Source: Salinicola avicenniae
Lineage (GTDB): Bacteria > Pseudomonadota > Gammaproteobacteria > Pseudomonadales > Halomonadaceae
DNA length: 64,000 nt
Direction of reading: 5' to 3'
NCBI RefSeq assembly: GCF_023736115.1
Contig: NZ_JAKQZC010000007.1
Coordinates: 98,822-162,821, forward strand
The stretch's first letter is position 1; each line of letters begins with the position of its first letter. The notes under the pieces are model-generated. The model had not been told where the DNA came from, did not search any database, and saw only the letters and a list, made by a program, of their open reading frames with translations. The position numbers and the translations under genes were made by a program. This document shows, in pieces, positions 25,831 through 35,611 of the stretch.

Positions 25831-27936
25831 ATGAGTTATCAGGTTCTGGCCCGCAAGTGGCGCCCACGTACCTTCCACGAACTGGTCGGACAGGAGCATG
25901 TCAGCCGGGCGCTGGTCAATGCGCTCGACCAGGGGCGGCTGCATCACGCCTACCTGTTCACCGGTACCCGGGGCGTCGGCAAGACGACGCTGGCTCGTAT
26001 CCTCGCCAAGTGTCTCAACTGCGAGCAGGGCGTGACCTCGGTCCCCTGCGGCCAGTGCGAGACCTGCCGCGATATCGACAACGGCCGCTTCGTCGATCTG
26101 ATCGAAGTCGATGCGGCCTCGCGCACCAAGGTCGAGGATACGCGTGAGCTGCTCGACAACGTGCAGTACGCCCCGACGCAGGGGCGCTTCAAGGTGTACC
26201 TGATCGATGAGGTGCACATGCTGTCGACGCACAGCTTCAATGCGCTGTTGAAGACGCTCGAAGAGCCGCCGCCCCACGTCAAGTTCCTGCTCGCGACGAC
26301 GGATCCTCAGAAGCTGCCGGTCACGGTGCTGTCGCGCTGCCTGCAGTTCACGCTCAAGAACATGCCGCCGGAAAGGGTGGTGGAGCATCTGACTCGGGTG
26401 CTCGAGGCGGAAAGCGTGAATTTCGAGCCGCAGGCGCTGTGGCTGCTCGGCAAAGCGGCTGACGGCTCCATGCGCGACGCCATGAGCCTGACCGACCAGG
26501 CGATCGCCTTCGGTCATGGCGAAGTTCGTCGTGAAGATGTCGCGGCGATGCTGGGTACGCTCGATCACGCACACCTGATTTCGCTCGCCGAGGCGCTGGC
26601 GGATATCGATGCCGAGCGTTTGCTTGCCGAAGTGGCGGCGCTGGCAGAGCAGGGCCCCGATTTCGCCGGCGTGCTCGACGAGATTGCCGGCCTGATGCAC
26701 CGGCTGGCGATCGCTCAGATGGTGCCCAACGCGCTGGACAACGGCCATGGCGATCGCGAACAGCTGTTGGCCCTGGCAGGGCGCTTCACTGCCGAGGATG
26801 TGCAGCTCTACTATCAGATCGCGCTGCAGGGGCGCGGCGATATCGACAGCGCGCCGGATACACGGACCGCGCTGGAGATGACGCTGCTGCGCATGCTTGC
26901 CTTCCGCCCGCAGGGCGTACCGACCCCGCCGCAGACTGATCTGCCGCTGCGGGGGCATCAGGCGACCGCGGGGTCGGGCGCTGCGCCGAGTGCCACGACG
27001 TCGACGGCTAACGCTGCCGGCGCAGACCGCTCATCGTCAGCGCCGGCGGTTAGCGAGACGCCATCGCCAACCGGTCAGTCAGCCCCGCCGCCCGCCGAGT
27101 CGCAGGCGCCTCCCCGCCAGCCAGCCCCGTCGCCCTCGGTCGAACCCCCGGTCGAAAATGATCCGCCGCCTTGGGCGACTGGAGCGGCGACCGATGAGGC
27201 TGCGCCGGCATCGGCCTCGCCAGAACTGCCGGTGGAAGCGGCTACGATGCCGGCGGTAGCGGCGACAGGCAGCGCGCCTGCAGCCGACGCCCCGCCGTGG
27301 GGTGAGGTGCCGATAGCTGCGGACGTGCCCGAGCCGCCACCGATGGCAGCCTACGAGGACGCGCCGCGCACAGATGCCGTTGTCCCGACGCCGTCGACCG
27401 ATCCAGGCGCTGTCGAGGCCGGCGTGTCGTCCCCGGCGCCCGCCGCCACGGATCTTGCGCCGCCGAGCGCGACAGAGACGCAACCCGCCCCGGCGGCCTC
27501 GACGCTCGCAGAGCCTGTCGCGGCTGAATCAGGCGGTGACGGCGCGCTGACTCACGAGATCTGGCTCGAGCGCTTCGACGCCCTGGATATTGGCGGGCTG
27601 ACGCGCAACCTTGCCGCCCACTGTGTGGTCGGTGGCGATGACGGTCGGCGGCTGCAACTGACGCTGGACCCCAGTCAGTCTGCCATGCTGTCCGAGCTTC
27701 ACGTCGAGCGCATTACGCGCGCGCTGGATGCCGAGGGCTACTCGCGCCAGGTCGAGATCATGGTCGCCGCGCTCGACGGGAGGCTCGAGACCGCCAAGGC
27801 GCGGCGGGATCGCGAAGCGCGAGAGCGCCATGCGCGTGCCGTTGAAGCGCTACGTGATGACCCGCATGTACAGGAGCTGGAGGCGCGTTTCGGCGCCCGG
27901 CTAATGGAAGATAGCGTCACCGCCGATCGCGTGTGA
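25831..27936 (+). CDS. dnaX: DNA polymerase III subunits tau/gamma
   Basis: 701 residues from MSYQVLARKWRPRTF, the canonical start. AAA+ clamp-loader ATPase with Walker A GTRGVGKTT (about residue 46), zinc cysteines in CLNCEQG and CGQCETC, DEVHMLS and the SRC sensor motif (TVLSRCLQF). Domain III ends near residue 360 and is followed by a Pro/Ala-rich linker of some 200 residues before the C-terminal tau domain that contacts the alpha subunit and DnaB. An in-frame ATG four codons earlier (25819) is possible; GAGAGG sits too close to it. I saw no A-rich slippery heptamer of the E. coli type. Confidence 0.95.
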   Translation: MSYQVLARKWRPRTFHELVGQEHVSRALVNALDQGRLHHAYLFTGTRGVGKTTLARILAKCLNCEQGVTSVPCGQCETCRDIDNGRFVDLIEVDAASRTKVEDTRELLDNVQYAPTQGRFKVYLIDEVHMLSTHSFNALLKTLEEPPPHVKFLLATTDPQKLPVTVLSRCLQFTLKNMPPERVVEHLTRVLEAESVNFEPQALWLLGKAADGSMRDAMSLTDQAIAFGHGEVRREDVAAMLGTLDHAHLISLAEALADIDAERLLAEVAALAEQGPDFAGVLDEIAGLMHRLAIAQMVPNALDNGHGDREQLLALAGRFTAEDVQLYYQIALQGRGDIDSAPDTRTALEMTLLRMLAFRPQGVPTPPQTDLPLRGHQATAGSGAAPSATTSTANAAGADRSSSAPAVSETPSPTGQSAPPPAESQAPPRQPAPSPSVEPPVENDPPPWATGAATDEAAPASASPELPVEAATMPAVAATGSAPAADAPPWGEVPIAADVPEPPPMAAYEDAPRTDAVVPTPSTDPGAVEAGVSSPAPAATDLAPPSATETQPAPAASTLAEPVAAESGGDGALTHEIWLERFDALDIGGLTRNLAAHCVVGGDDGRRLQLTLDPSQSAMLSELHVERITRALDAEGYSRQVEIMVAALDGRLETAKARRDREARERHARAVEALRDDPHVQELEARFGARLMEDSVTADRV

Positions 27937-28036
27937 CGTGCAAATCAGGGGCGAGCCAAGTGCGAGCGTCTGAAGACGTGTCCGAACACGAATGACTGTC
28001 CCGACTCAGCATCAATCATCCCGAAAGGAGTTCGTC

Positions 28037-28363
28037 ATGTTCAAGGGTGGCATGGGCAACCTGATGAAGCAGGCCCAGGAAATGCAGGAAAAGATGCAGC
28101 AGGTCCAGGAAGAGATCGCCCAGATGGAGGTGACCGGCGAGGCTGGCGCCGGGATGATCAAGGTAACCATGAACGGTCGTCACGATGTCAGCAAGGTCGA
28201 CATCGATCCGTCCGTGATGAGCGAAGAGAAAGAGCTGCTCGAGGACCTGCTGGCCGCTGCCGTCAATGATGCGGCACGCAAGGTCGAAGCGCAGTCCAAG
28301 TCGCGCATGGAGGAAGTCTCCTCCGGCATGAATCTGCCGCCCGGGATGAAGCTGCCGTTCTGA
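28037..28363 (+). CDS. ybaB: YbaB/EbfC family nucleoid-associated protein
   Basis: 108 residues: [22 protein letters not shown], the Met/Gln-rich helix typical of YbaB, and the C-terminal [12 protein letters not shown]. The small dimeric protein binds DNA as a tweezer-like fold. AAAGGAG lies 6 bases before the ATG. Its stop overlaps the recR start (TGATG), giving the conserved dnaX-ybaB-recR operon. Confidence 0.96.
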   Translation: MFKGGMGNLMKQAQEMQEKMQQVQEEIAQMEVTGEAGAGMIKVTMNGRHDVSKVDIDPSVMSEEKELLEDLLAAAVNDAARKVEAQSKSRMEEVSSGMNLPPGMKLPF

Positions 28364-28968
28364 TGAGTTTCTCTCCGCTGGTCGATCAGCTGCTGGAGAG
28401 CCTGCGCGTGCTGCCCGGCGTCGGTCCCAAGACTGCGCAGCGCATGGCGCTGCATCTGCTGGAACGCGAACGCGAGGGCGGTCGTCGGCTTTCCGCCGCA
28501 CTGGCGCAGGCCGTCGAGCAGGTCGGCTACTGTCAGCGTTGCCGCACGTTGACCGAAGAGGCGCTGTGCGGGGTGTGCCAGGATGCTCGCCGTGACCCGG
28601 CGTCGCTGTGCGTCGTGGAGTCGCCGGCGGACATGCTGGCGATCGAGCAGGCGGGTGGTTATCGCGGCCACTACTTCGTGCTGCACGGCCATCTGTCGCC
28701 GCTCGACGGTATCGGCCCCGACGATATTGGCCTCGATCAGCTCGAGGCGCAGCTCAATGCGGGCGCGGTCGAGGAGATCATCCTTGCCACCAATCCGACC
28801 GTGGAAGGCGAAGCCACCGCCCACTATATCGCCGAGCATTTGGTCGGCCGCGAGGTGAAGCTCTCGCGTCTGGCCTATGGTGTTCCCATGGGCGGGGAGC
28901 TCGAGTATGTCGATGGCGGCACGCTCAGCCGCGCTTTCCAAGGGCGCCAACCGTTCGCCCGGGAGTGA
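28363..28968 (+). CDS. recR: recombination mediator RecR
   Basis: 201 residues. N-terminal helix-hairpin-helix ([20 protein letters not shown]), Cys4 zinc finger ([18 protein letters not shown]), and Toprim domain ([15 protein letters not shown], with Walker B-like positions around [16 protein letters not shown]). RecR works with RecO (and RecF) to load RecA onto SSB-coated gaps. It forms the last gene of the dnaX-ybaB-recR unit. Confidence 0.97.
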   Translation: MSFSPLVDQLLESLRVLPGVGPKTAQRMALHLLEREREGGRRLSAALAQAVEQVGYCQRCRTLTEEALCGVCQDARRDPASLCVVESPADMLAIEQAGGYRGHYFVLHGHLSPLDGIGPDDIGLDQLEAQLNAGAVEEIILATNPTVEGEATAHYIAEHLVGREVKLSRLAYGVPMGGELEYVDGGTLSRAFQGRQPFARE

Positions 28969-29050
28969 TCCCGGGACGCGTCCCTCTGCCGTCGCGGCCC
29001 GCGGCGGCCTTTCTCATGGATGGCCTGCGCCATCGCAGCAAGGATTCTGC

Positions 29051-30175
29051 ATGACTGTCGAGATGACCCAGTGCTGGGTCGATACCCCTGAGAACCTGCA
29101 GGCCGCCTGTGACGCGCTGTCGTCGGCCGAGGTGCTGGCGCTGGACACGGAGTTTTTCCGCGAGTCGACCTTTTATCCGGTGCCGGCGCTGATCCAGCTC
29201 TCCGCCGGCTCGACGGTCTTTTTGATCGATCCGCAAGCGGTGGCGGCGACGCCGGCCATCCGGCGTCTACTGGCCGAGGGGCCGGTCAAGCTTATTCACG
29301 CCTGCAGCGAAGACCTCGAAGTTCTTGCGATGTGGGCCGGCAGCGATATCTCGCCGCTGGTGGACACGCAGATTGCCGAATCGCTGCTGGGTACCGAGCC
29401 GGGCATCGGCTATCGCCGCCTCGTGGCACAGCGCTGTGGTGTGGATCTGCCGAAGGAGGAAACGCGCTCGAACTGGCTCGAGCGGCCGTTGACGCCAGCG
29501 CAGCGCGAGTACGCGGTGCTCGATGTTGCCTATCTACCGATGATCTGGGCGCAGCAGCGAGAAGCACTGGTGAGCCTGGGGCGGTTGGACTGGCTCGACG
29601 AGGAGTGTGGTGCGCTGGTCCAGGCGCGCCGGCATCCCACGGAAGGGCAGTGGTTCAAGCGCCAGCGCCAGCTGTGGCGGCTCGAACCGCGCCAGATCGA
29701 AGCGTACCGACAGTTGACCGACTGGCGCGAGCGCGAGATTCGAGCGCGTGACCTGCCTCGGGGGTGGCTGGCCAAGGACGGCCTGCTGTTCGCGATCGCC
29801 GAAGCGATGCCGAAGAATCGCTTTGAGCTGGCAGCGGTCGAGGGCGTGACGCCCAAGCTGGTCAAGCGCGAGGGCGATACGCTGCTGGCCCTGGTGAAGC
29901 AGGCTCATCAATGTGATGCCGAAGCGCTGCCGGTGGCGCAGCCGGTGCCGACATCGCCGCCTTTCAAGCGACGTCTCAAGGCGCTGAAGGGGGTCGTGCA
30001 GACGAATGCTGAGGCGCTTGGCCTGGCGCCCGAACGGCTCTCCAGTCGAGCCGAGATGGAAGCGATCGTGACGGCCGAGCTGCACGGCCAGCCACTGCCG
30101 TTGCCCGGTGGATGGCGCGGCGCCTGCCTGGCCGAAGCCTGGCGCCAGGCGCTGGCGACGGAGGCTGAGACATGA
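29051..30175 (+). CDS. rnd: ribonuclease D
   Basis: 374 residues. DEDDy exonuclease domain: LALDTEFFREST (Asp32, Glu34), LIHACSEDLEVL, and EYAVLDVAYLP with the catalytic Tyr and Asp, followed by two HRDC-type helical domains. RNase D trims tRNA 3' precursors. The start is at 29051; the frame is open further upstream through recR in another frame. The stop overlaps the ycgL start (ATGA). Confidence 0.95.
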   Translation: MTVEMTQCWVDTPENLQAACDALSSAEVLALDTEFFRESTFYPVPALIQLSAGSTVFLIDPQAVAATPAIRRLLAEGPVKLIHACSEDLEVLAMWAGSDISPLVDTQIAESLLGTEPGIGYRRLVAQRCGVDLPKEETRSNWLERPLTPAQREYAVLDVAYLPMIWAQQREALVSLGRLDWLDEECGALVQARRHPTEGQWFKRQRQLWRLEPRQIEAYRQLTDWREREIRARDLPRGWLAKDGLLFAIAEAMPKNRFELAAVEGVTPKLVKREGDTLLALVKQAHQCDAEALPVAQPVPTSPPFKRRLKALKGVVQTNAEALGLAPERLSSRAEMEAIVTAELHGQPLPLPGGWRGACLAEAWRQALATEAET

Positions 30176-30465
30176 GCGAGACCGCCCGATTGATCTGCGA
30201 AGTGGTCAAGAGCGCGCGTCACGATGAGATGTATCTCTACCTGGACAAGGCGCAGGGCATGTCGCCGGTACCCGAGGCGCTGCGCGAACGCTTCGGCCGG
30301 CCGCTGCCGGTGATGACGCTGCTGCTGCGCCCTGAACGGCCGCTGGCACGGGTCGATGTGGTCAAGGTGATCGCGACGATCCGCGCGCAGGGCTTCTATC
30401 TGCAGATGCCGCCGGCCAAGGATCCCTATCTGCTCGATCTCTTCACGCCGCGGGATATCGATTGA
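30172..30465 (+). CDS. ycgL: YcgL domain-containing protein
   Basis: 97 residues with the YcgL fold signature: CEVVKSARHDEMYLYLDK, VPEALRERFGRP and FYLQMPPAKDPYLLDLF. Structure is known for family members but function is not. It is coupled to rnd by ATGA overlap, a conserved pairing in gammaproteobacteria (rnd-ycgL-ycgN). Confidence 0.92.
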   Translation: MSETARLICEVVKSARHDEMYLYLDKAQGMSPVPEALRERFGRPLPVMTLLLRPERPLARVDVVKVIATIRAQGFYLQMPPAKDPYLLDLFTPRDID

Positions 30466-30535
30466 GTGCGATGAGGGCTATCGGTGCGGCTGAAGGGAGA
30501 CGGCGACGAGATCGGCGCGAGGAGTGATATCGGCG

Positions 30536-30991
30536 ATGCGTGAGAAATTCTGGGAACGCTATCCCCTCGAGGAGTTGACGACCGAAGAGTGGGAGGCGCT
30601 CTGTGATGGTTGCGGCAAGTGCTGTCTGGTCAAGATCGAGGATGACGACAGCGGCGATATCGCGACGTTGAACGTGGCCTGCCGCCTGCTCGATATCGGC
30701 AGCTGTCGCTGCAGCGACTATCCGAACCGCTTCGCGCGCGTGCCGGAGTGCACGCAGCTGAGTCTCGACAACCTGGATCAGTTCCACTGGCTGCCACACA
30801 GCTGTGCTTATCGCCGGCTGGCAGAAGGGCGCAAGCTGGCCAGCTGGCACCCGTTACGCGCCGGCAACGGTCGCCGCATGCACGAACGTGGCATGAGCGT
30901 GCGCCATTTCGCCGTCAGTGAAGCCACGGTCGACGAGGCCGACTACGAGGCACACGTTATCGACATCATCCCGCTGGACGCGCCGCGCTAA
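30536..30991 (+). CDS. ycgN: YcgN family cysteine cluster protein
   Basis: 151 residues, UPF0260/YkgJ-type. Cysteine cluster CDGCGKCCLVKIED near residue 23-32, then ACRLLDIGSCRCSDY and a Cys in PECTQL and SCAYRRL, likely binding a metal or Fe-S cluster. MREKFWERYPLEELT is the typical YcgN start. GAGGAG lies about 12 bases before the chosen ATG; a GTG four codons earlier is possible. Function unknown. Confidence 0.92.
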   Translation: MREKFWERYPLEELTTEEWEALCDGCGKCCLVKIEDDDSGDIATLNVACRLLDIGSCRCSDYPNRFARVPECTQLSLDNLDQFHWLPHSCAYRRLAEGRKLASWHPLRAGNGRRMHERGMSVRHFAVSEATVDEADYEAHVIDIIPLDAPR

Positions 30992-30998
30992 CGCGGCG
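30981..30998 (+). terminator. short hairpin spanning the ycgN stop codon
   Basis: CGCCGCG (30981-30987) pairs with CGCGGCG (30992-30998) around CTAA, which includes the stop codon. It lies between convergent ycgN and ptrB. No T-tract follows, so its role is uncertain. Confidence 0.35.
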
Positions 30999-31066
30999 TT
31001 AGCCCTGTCGTCTGACCCGCCTCGGCAACCTCCTAAGTGCGATCTTCCTCTACGTCCGGCTGCGCA

Positions 31067-33154
31067 TCACGCGCGGTCAGGCGTGCCCTCCTCTCGGCAG
31101 GTGTCATCGACGCCTGCCAGGCCCAGTGCCCACAGAATGAAGGCATCCTGCCTGGCATTATCGCGCCACGCCTTGAAGCGGCCCGAGGCGCCGCCATGGC
31201 CGGCGGCCATGTCGGTGCGCAGCAGGACCGGGCCACGCGCGCAGCCTAGCTCGGTTAGGCGTGCATAGAGCTTGGCCGGTTCCCAGTAGGGGACGCGCGA
31301 ATCGTGCCAGCTTCCCTGCAGCAATACGCTGGGGTAGGGCTGCGCTGTCAGGTTGTCGAGCGGCGAGTAGTCGCGAATGCGGTGTCTGGCTGCCGGCTCG
31401 TCCGGGTTGCCCCATTCGGTGTACTCGGCGGTGGTCAGCGGCAGGTCGGGATTTTCCATGGTGCGCAGCACGTCGACGAACGGCACGTCGAGCACCGCGG
31501 CGCAGAACGCCTCGGGTTCCCGATTCAGGCTGGCGCCGACCAGCAGGCCGCCGGCGCTGGCACCGTAGGCAGCAATGCGCGTCGGGTCGGCGAGCCCCTG
31601 ATCGACCAGGGCGTGCCGTGCCGCGAGAAAGTCGCGGAAGCTGTTCTCCTTGTGCTCGAGCTTGCCGGCCAGGTACCAGGGTTCGCCCCGGTCGCCGCCG
31701 CCGCGGACATGAGCCACCGCGAAGGCGACGCCGCGATCCAGCAGCTCCAGCCGCGCGATCGAGAACCACGGGTCGAGCACTTCGCCGTAGGCACCATAGC
31801 CGTAGAGCAGGGTCGGCAGAGGCGCCTGCCCCAGGCGGTCGGCGCGCGCCACCACCGAGACCGGAATGCTTTCGCCGTCGTGCCCCTCTGCCCACAGGCG
31901 GCGACAGACAAGATTCTCGGGCTGCAGGTCACCATGCAGCGGCTGCGTTTTCAGCAGCCGGCGCTCGCCAGTGTCGAGATCGTGCTCGATCCAGCGCACC
32001 GGCAGGGTGAAGGATTCCTCGCGCAGGCGCAGCCGGCGAGCGGAGAAATCCGGCGTGTCGCCGAGTGCCAGGCTGCAGGGGGCTTCGGGTAGCGGCAGTC
32101 GGTAGCCGGGCGGCTGTTGTCCGTCCTGTGTGCTGTCGGATTCGATCACGCGCAGATGCACCTGCGCTTCATCGTGATCGCGCTCGGTTACCACTAGCCC
32201 CCAGTCGAAGGCATCGACTCCTTCGAGCGTGACATCGTCACGGTGGGCGAGGAGAGGCGTCCATCGGTCGGGTTGCGCGACGGGTGCCGTGTCCAGCCGG
32301 AAGTGCGGCGCATCGCGGTTATGCAGGATATAGAAACGCTCGCCGCGATGGTCGACGCCGTACTCGACGCCGGTCTCCCGCGGGCGCACGCAGCGGGGCG
32401 GGGTCTCCGGGCTGGCGGCGGGAATCAGGTGACACTCGGAGGTGTCCTTCGACGCCGTTTCCAGCACGATCCACGCCCGCGAGCGGGTCTTGCCGAGCCC
32501 GATCCAGAACTCGACATCGCGCTCTTCATAGAGCTTCTCGCAGTGGTCGTCTTCAGGTCGCAGCCGCCACAGGGTGGCGGGTCGCTGAGTCGCATCGTAG
32601 CGGGTGAAGAGCAGCGTGCGATTGTCCTCGGCCCAGAGCAGATCGGGGCCGAGACGGCGGCGCAGGCGGCGCGGTTCGCCGTCGGGCAGGCGCTTCAGGT
32701 AGAGATCGAAGAACTCGTTGCCGTTGACATCCTCGGTCCAGGCCAGCCACTGCTCGTCCGGCGAAATGGCCATATCGCCGAGTTCGAGGAAATCATGAGT
32801 CCGGGAGCGGGCTTGGAGGTCCAGCAGCAGCGTGGGCGACCCACCACCGGTCAGCGGTTCTCGCCACCAGAGCGGATAGTCGGCGTCGGCGGCTGTCTCG
32901 CTCCAGTAGCGGTAATGATCCAATGCCGTCGGCAAGCCGTGGACGGCCAGCTCGCGACGTGCCAGATGCCCCTCATAGAGGGCGTTCTCCAGCGCTGTCA
33001 GCGGCGTGAAGAATTGGTCGCTCTCCTGGTTGGCCGCGCGCAGAAACGCTTTAACGTCGGGGTCGTCGCGGGACTCCAGCCAGTGCCAGTCGGGATCGTT
33101 CGCGTGGCGGAAACGGGCAGCGGGAGCGTCGGGTCGGGTGCGGGGCATAGACAT
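31067..33154 (-). CDS. ptrB: oligopeptidase B (S9A serine peptidase)
   Basis: 695 residues from the chosen ATG, close to family length. N-terminal seven-bladed propeller, then alpha/beta-hydrolase domain with GYGAYGEVLDPWFS, HVRGGGDRGEPWYLAGK, nucleophile Ser in YGASAGGLLVGASLN (about residue 534), Asp in SWHDSRVPYWEPAK and His in DMAAGHGGASGRFK (about 651). It cleaves small peptides after Lys/Arg in the cytoplasm. Start is uncertain: none of the candidate ATGs (33268, 33184, 33154) has a clear ribosome-binding site, but family similarity begins near 33120. Confidence 0.92.
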   Translation of the reverse strand: MSMPRTRPDAPAARFRHANDPDWHWLESRDDPDVKAFLRAANQESDQFFTPLTALENALYEGHLARRELAVHGLPTALDHYRYWSETAADADYPLWWREPLTGGGSPTLLLDLQARSRTHDFLELGDMAISPDEQWLAWTEDVNGNEFFDLYLKRLPDGEPRRLRRRLGPDLLWAEDNRTLLFTRYDATQRPATLWRLRPEDDHCEKLYEERDVEFWIGLGKTRSRAWIVLETASKDTSECHLIPAASPETPPRCVRPRETGVEYGVDHRGERFYILHNRDAPHFRLDTAPVAQPDRWTPLLAHRDDVTLEGVDAFDWGLVVTERDHDEAQVHLRVIESDSTQDGQQPPGYRLPLPEAPCSLALGDTPDFSARRLRLREESFTLPVRWIEHDLDTGERRLLKTQPLHGDLQPENLVCRRLWAEGHDGESIPVSVVARADRLGQAPLPTLLYGYGAYGEVLDPWFSIARLELLDRGVAFAVAHVRGGGDRGEPWYLAGKLEHKENSFRDFLAARHALVDQGLADPTRIAAYGASAGGLLVGASLNREPEAFCAAVLDVPFVDVLRTMENPDLPLTTAEYTEWGNPDEPAARHRIRDYSPLDNLTAQPYPSVLLQGSWHDSRVPYWEPAKLYARLTELGCARGPVLLRTDMAAGHGGASGRFKAWRDNARQDAFILWALGLAGVDDTCREEGTPDRA

Positions 33155-33266
33155 GTCGGGTCCGAAGGCGGTCGAACGCCGCATCACGCCGCAAGGCGCG
33201 CGCGGCTGTGCTTTGATGGCGTGGAGTGTACCATGGCACAAATCGTAAGAATCGAGAGTCAAGACC

Positions 33267-33707
33267 ATGCTGTTTTCGGATTCCTTGCCGCAGCTTTGGA
33301 TGAGCTACGGCGCGCTTTCTCTAGTGGTACTGGTGACCGGGTATCTGGGCGTGCGGTTCCTGCCGTTGCTGCCGAAATTGCTGCTGGTCGGTATCGTCGC
33401 CGGCGCGCTGTGGATGGTCGCACCGTTTACGCTACCGCTGCTGGAGCCGGGGCAGACCTACGCCGGTCTGGCGCCGGCGATCGTGGTGCTGGCAGTGGGC
33501 GTCCTGCAGCACGACGGTGGTCAGATTGGCGGTGCCTTGCCGCTATTGCTGGCCGGGTCGGCAATAGGGGCCATTCTGGCGGTCGGCGTCTGGTGGCTGC
33601 TGGGGCGACGCCGGCACGCCGAAGGCGACGACGATGATCGCCATGGGGGGCAGTCGACGCGAGCCGATGACGAGACGTCGTCCGCGCGTCGGGAGCCGGT
33701 GGTCTGA
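33267..33707 (+). CDS. uncharacterised small integral membrane protein
   Basis: 146 residues with four predicted transmembrane helices (about residues 14-30, 36-55, 66-80 and 88-112) and a polar, acidic/Ser-rich cytoplasmic tail of about 33 residues with a DDDD run. No family is recognised. It lies divergent from ptrB and 107 bases upstream of a vWA-domain gene on the same strand, suggesting a two-gene unit. Confidence 0.75.
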   Translation: MLFSDSLPQLWMSYGALSLVVLVTGYLGVRFLPLLPKLLLVGIVAGALWMVAPFTLPLLEPGQTYAGLAPAIVVLAVGVLQHDGGQIGGALPLLLAGSAIGAILAVGVWWLLGRRRHAEGDDDDRHGGQSTRADDETSSARREPVV

Positions 33708-33814
33708 ATGAGTTGATGGTTCCCCGATTCGGTATGCCTGACGGGAATTCATGACGGGGCCGGTATTCCCACCGGTCGTTTCAGGGTGCGTGGATGTCGA
33801 CAAGGAAGCGAGTG

Positions 33815-35611
33815 ATGCGTGCGTTGTGGTTGGTCGTGGTGTTGATGCTGGGCGGTTTCCCCGCCTGGAGCCTGGCGCAGACAGCGCCGGACGTACGCAT
33901 GGTGGTCGACGTGTCCGGCAGCATGAAACAGAACGACCCGGGCAACCTGCGTGCCAGTGCTCTGGGGTTTGCCGCCACGCTGCTGCCGTCAGGTGCCCGC
34001 GGTTCGGTCTGGACCTTCGGTACCACGGTGGGTGAACCCGTCGTCGAGGGAGAGGTGGACGGCGCCTGGCGCGAGCGAGTCGGTCAGTTGTCGCCGCGGC
34101 TGACCGACTACCAGCAGTTCACCGACATCGAGCGCGCCCTGCGGGAAGCCAGCAACTCGGCGCCTGACAGTCGCCATCGTCACCTGATCCTGCTGACGGA
34201 CGGCATGGTTGATCTGCCCGCGGCGGGGGATGCGAAGACGCAGCTCGACGAGGCGTCGCGGCGACGCATCCTGGCGTCGCTGGCGCCTCAGTTGGCCGAC
34301 GAGAATGTGGTCGTGCATCCGATCGCGCTGTCGAGCAATGTCGACCTGCCCCTGCTGGAGCAGGTCGCTCAGACGACCGGCGGACTGGCGGCGGTCGCCC
34401 ATACCCCCGATGAGCTGTTACGGGCCTTTCTCGACGTGCTCGACCGGATCCTGCCCGGCGACCGGGTCCCGATCGATGCCGATCAGCAGTTTCGGGTTGA
34501 TCCGGGCATCGATGAATTCAACGCACTGCTCTTTCGCGCGCCAGGCGGTGAGTCGCCGGTCCTGATCGGTCCCGACGGCGAGCGCTACTCCCGCGAGGAT
34601 CACCCGGGTAACGTCGAATGGCAGGGGAGCGATCGCTACGACCTGATCACGGTGCCCAATCCGGCTGCCGGCGAGTGGCGCATCGAGGGCGATATCGGCG
34701 CCGACAGCCGCATCGGCATTCACTCTGACCTGGTTCTGCGCAGCGGTGATCTCCCAGCCACGCTCTATCGTGGCTTTGCCACGCCGCTCGACGTCTGGCT
34801 CGAGCAGGACGGCGATACGCTGGCAGGCGACGCGCTGCCAGGAGGGCTCGAGGTCAGCGCGGCGCTCGATGATCTCGATGGCAACGCCCTGGCACAGGTG
34901 TCACTGCCGCCCCGCGAAGGGCACTTCCGCGGCGAGCTGCCCGGGGTCGACGCGCTGGGTAACGCGCGTCTCGCCATCACCGCGCGCAGTGATCGGTTGA
35001 TTCGTCAGCGTGTGCAGACGGTCAACGTAGTCGCGGCGCTGAGCGCGACGCTGGGTCAGGACGGCCAGCACATCACCGTGCGCGCCAATCATCCTGACCT
35101 TAATGCCGATAATACCCGGATCACGGCGTCGCTGACCGGGCAGTCGCTCGAGGTTCGGCGCGTCGGGGACCGAGAGTGGTCGATCACGGTGCCACAGACC
35201 GATCCAGGGCAGTCGTTGCCGGTGCGCATTTCGGCCGAGGCTGAACTTGACGGGCGCACGCTGCAGTTCGAGCTGCCGATCGTGCGGCTCAATCCGGACG
35301 CTGTCGTGGGGCTCAGCGGTGCCGACATGGAGCGCGCGATCACCAGCGAGTCGCGCGAACAGGACGACAGCGTCGGCGAATCCGGCAGCGATTCGTTGAC
35401 TGACGGTCTGACGGCGTCGCAGATGGCGGATATCGCCGTCGAGAAGGCGCGTCAGGGATGGCAGGTGGCGCGTCCTTATGTCGAACGCTATGCGCAACGG
35501 CCGGTGACCTGGGGCGCGGTCGCTCTCGTGTTCTGCCTCTGGCTGCTGTGGCGCTGGCGCCAGGCGGCCAGGCGTCGCCGACAGGCGCGGCGAGAGGAGC
35601 CCTCGCTCTAG
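33815..35611 (+). CDS. exported von Willebrand factor A domain protein with C-terminal membrane anchor
   Basis: 598 residues. Signal peptide (1-22, SLAQ), then a vWA domain with an intact MIDAS: DVSGSM (Asp32, Ser34, Ser36), Thr in the QQFTDIERAL region and LLTDGMVD. After about residue 220 follows a 330-residue region of predicted beta-sandwich modules, then a transmembrane helix (WGAVALVFCLWLLW, about residues 563-578) and a very basic cytoplasmic tail (RRRRQARR). The topology implies a periplasmic metal-dependent adhesion or assembly module. AAGGAA 7 bases upstream fixes the start; an ATG seven codons earlier lacks this. Function unknown. Confidence 0.85.
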   Translation: MRALWLVVVLMLGGFPAWSLAQTAPDVRMVVDVSGSMKQNDPGNLRASALGFAATLLPSGARGSVWTFGTTVGEPVVEGEVDGAWRERVGQLSPRLTDYQQFTDIERALREASNSAPDSRHRHLILLTDGMVDLPAAGDAKTQLDEASRRRILASLAPQLADENVVVHPIALSSNVDLPLLEQVAQTTGGLAAVAHTPDELLRAFLDVLDRILPGDRVPIDADQQFRVDPGIDEFNALLFRAPGGESPVLIGPDGERYSREDHPGNVEWQGSDRYDLITVPNPAAGEWRIEGDIGADSRIGIHSDLVLRSGDLPATLYRGFATPLDVWLEQDGDTLAGDALPGGLEVSAALDDLDGNALAQVSLPPREGHFRGELPGVDALGNARLAITARSDRLIRQRVQTVNVVAALSATLGQDGQHITVRANHPDLNADNTRITASLTGQSLEVRRVGDREWSITVPQTDPGQSLPVRISAEAELDGRTLQFELPIVRLNPDAVVGLSGADMERAITSESREQDDSVGESGSDSLTDGLTASQMADIAVEKARQGWQVARPYVERYAQRPVTWGAVALVFCLWLLWRWRQAARRRRQARREEPSL

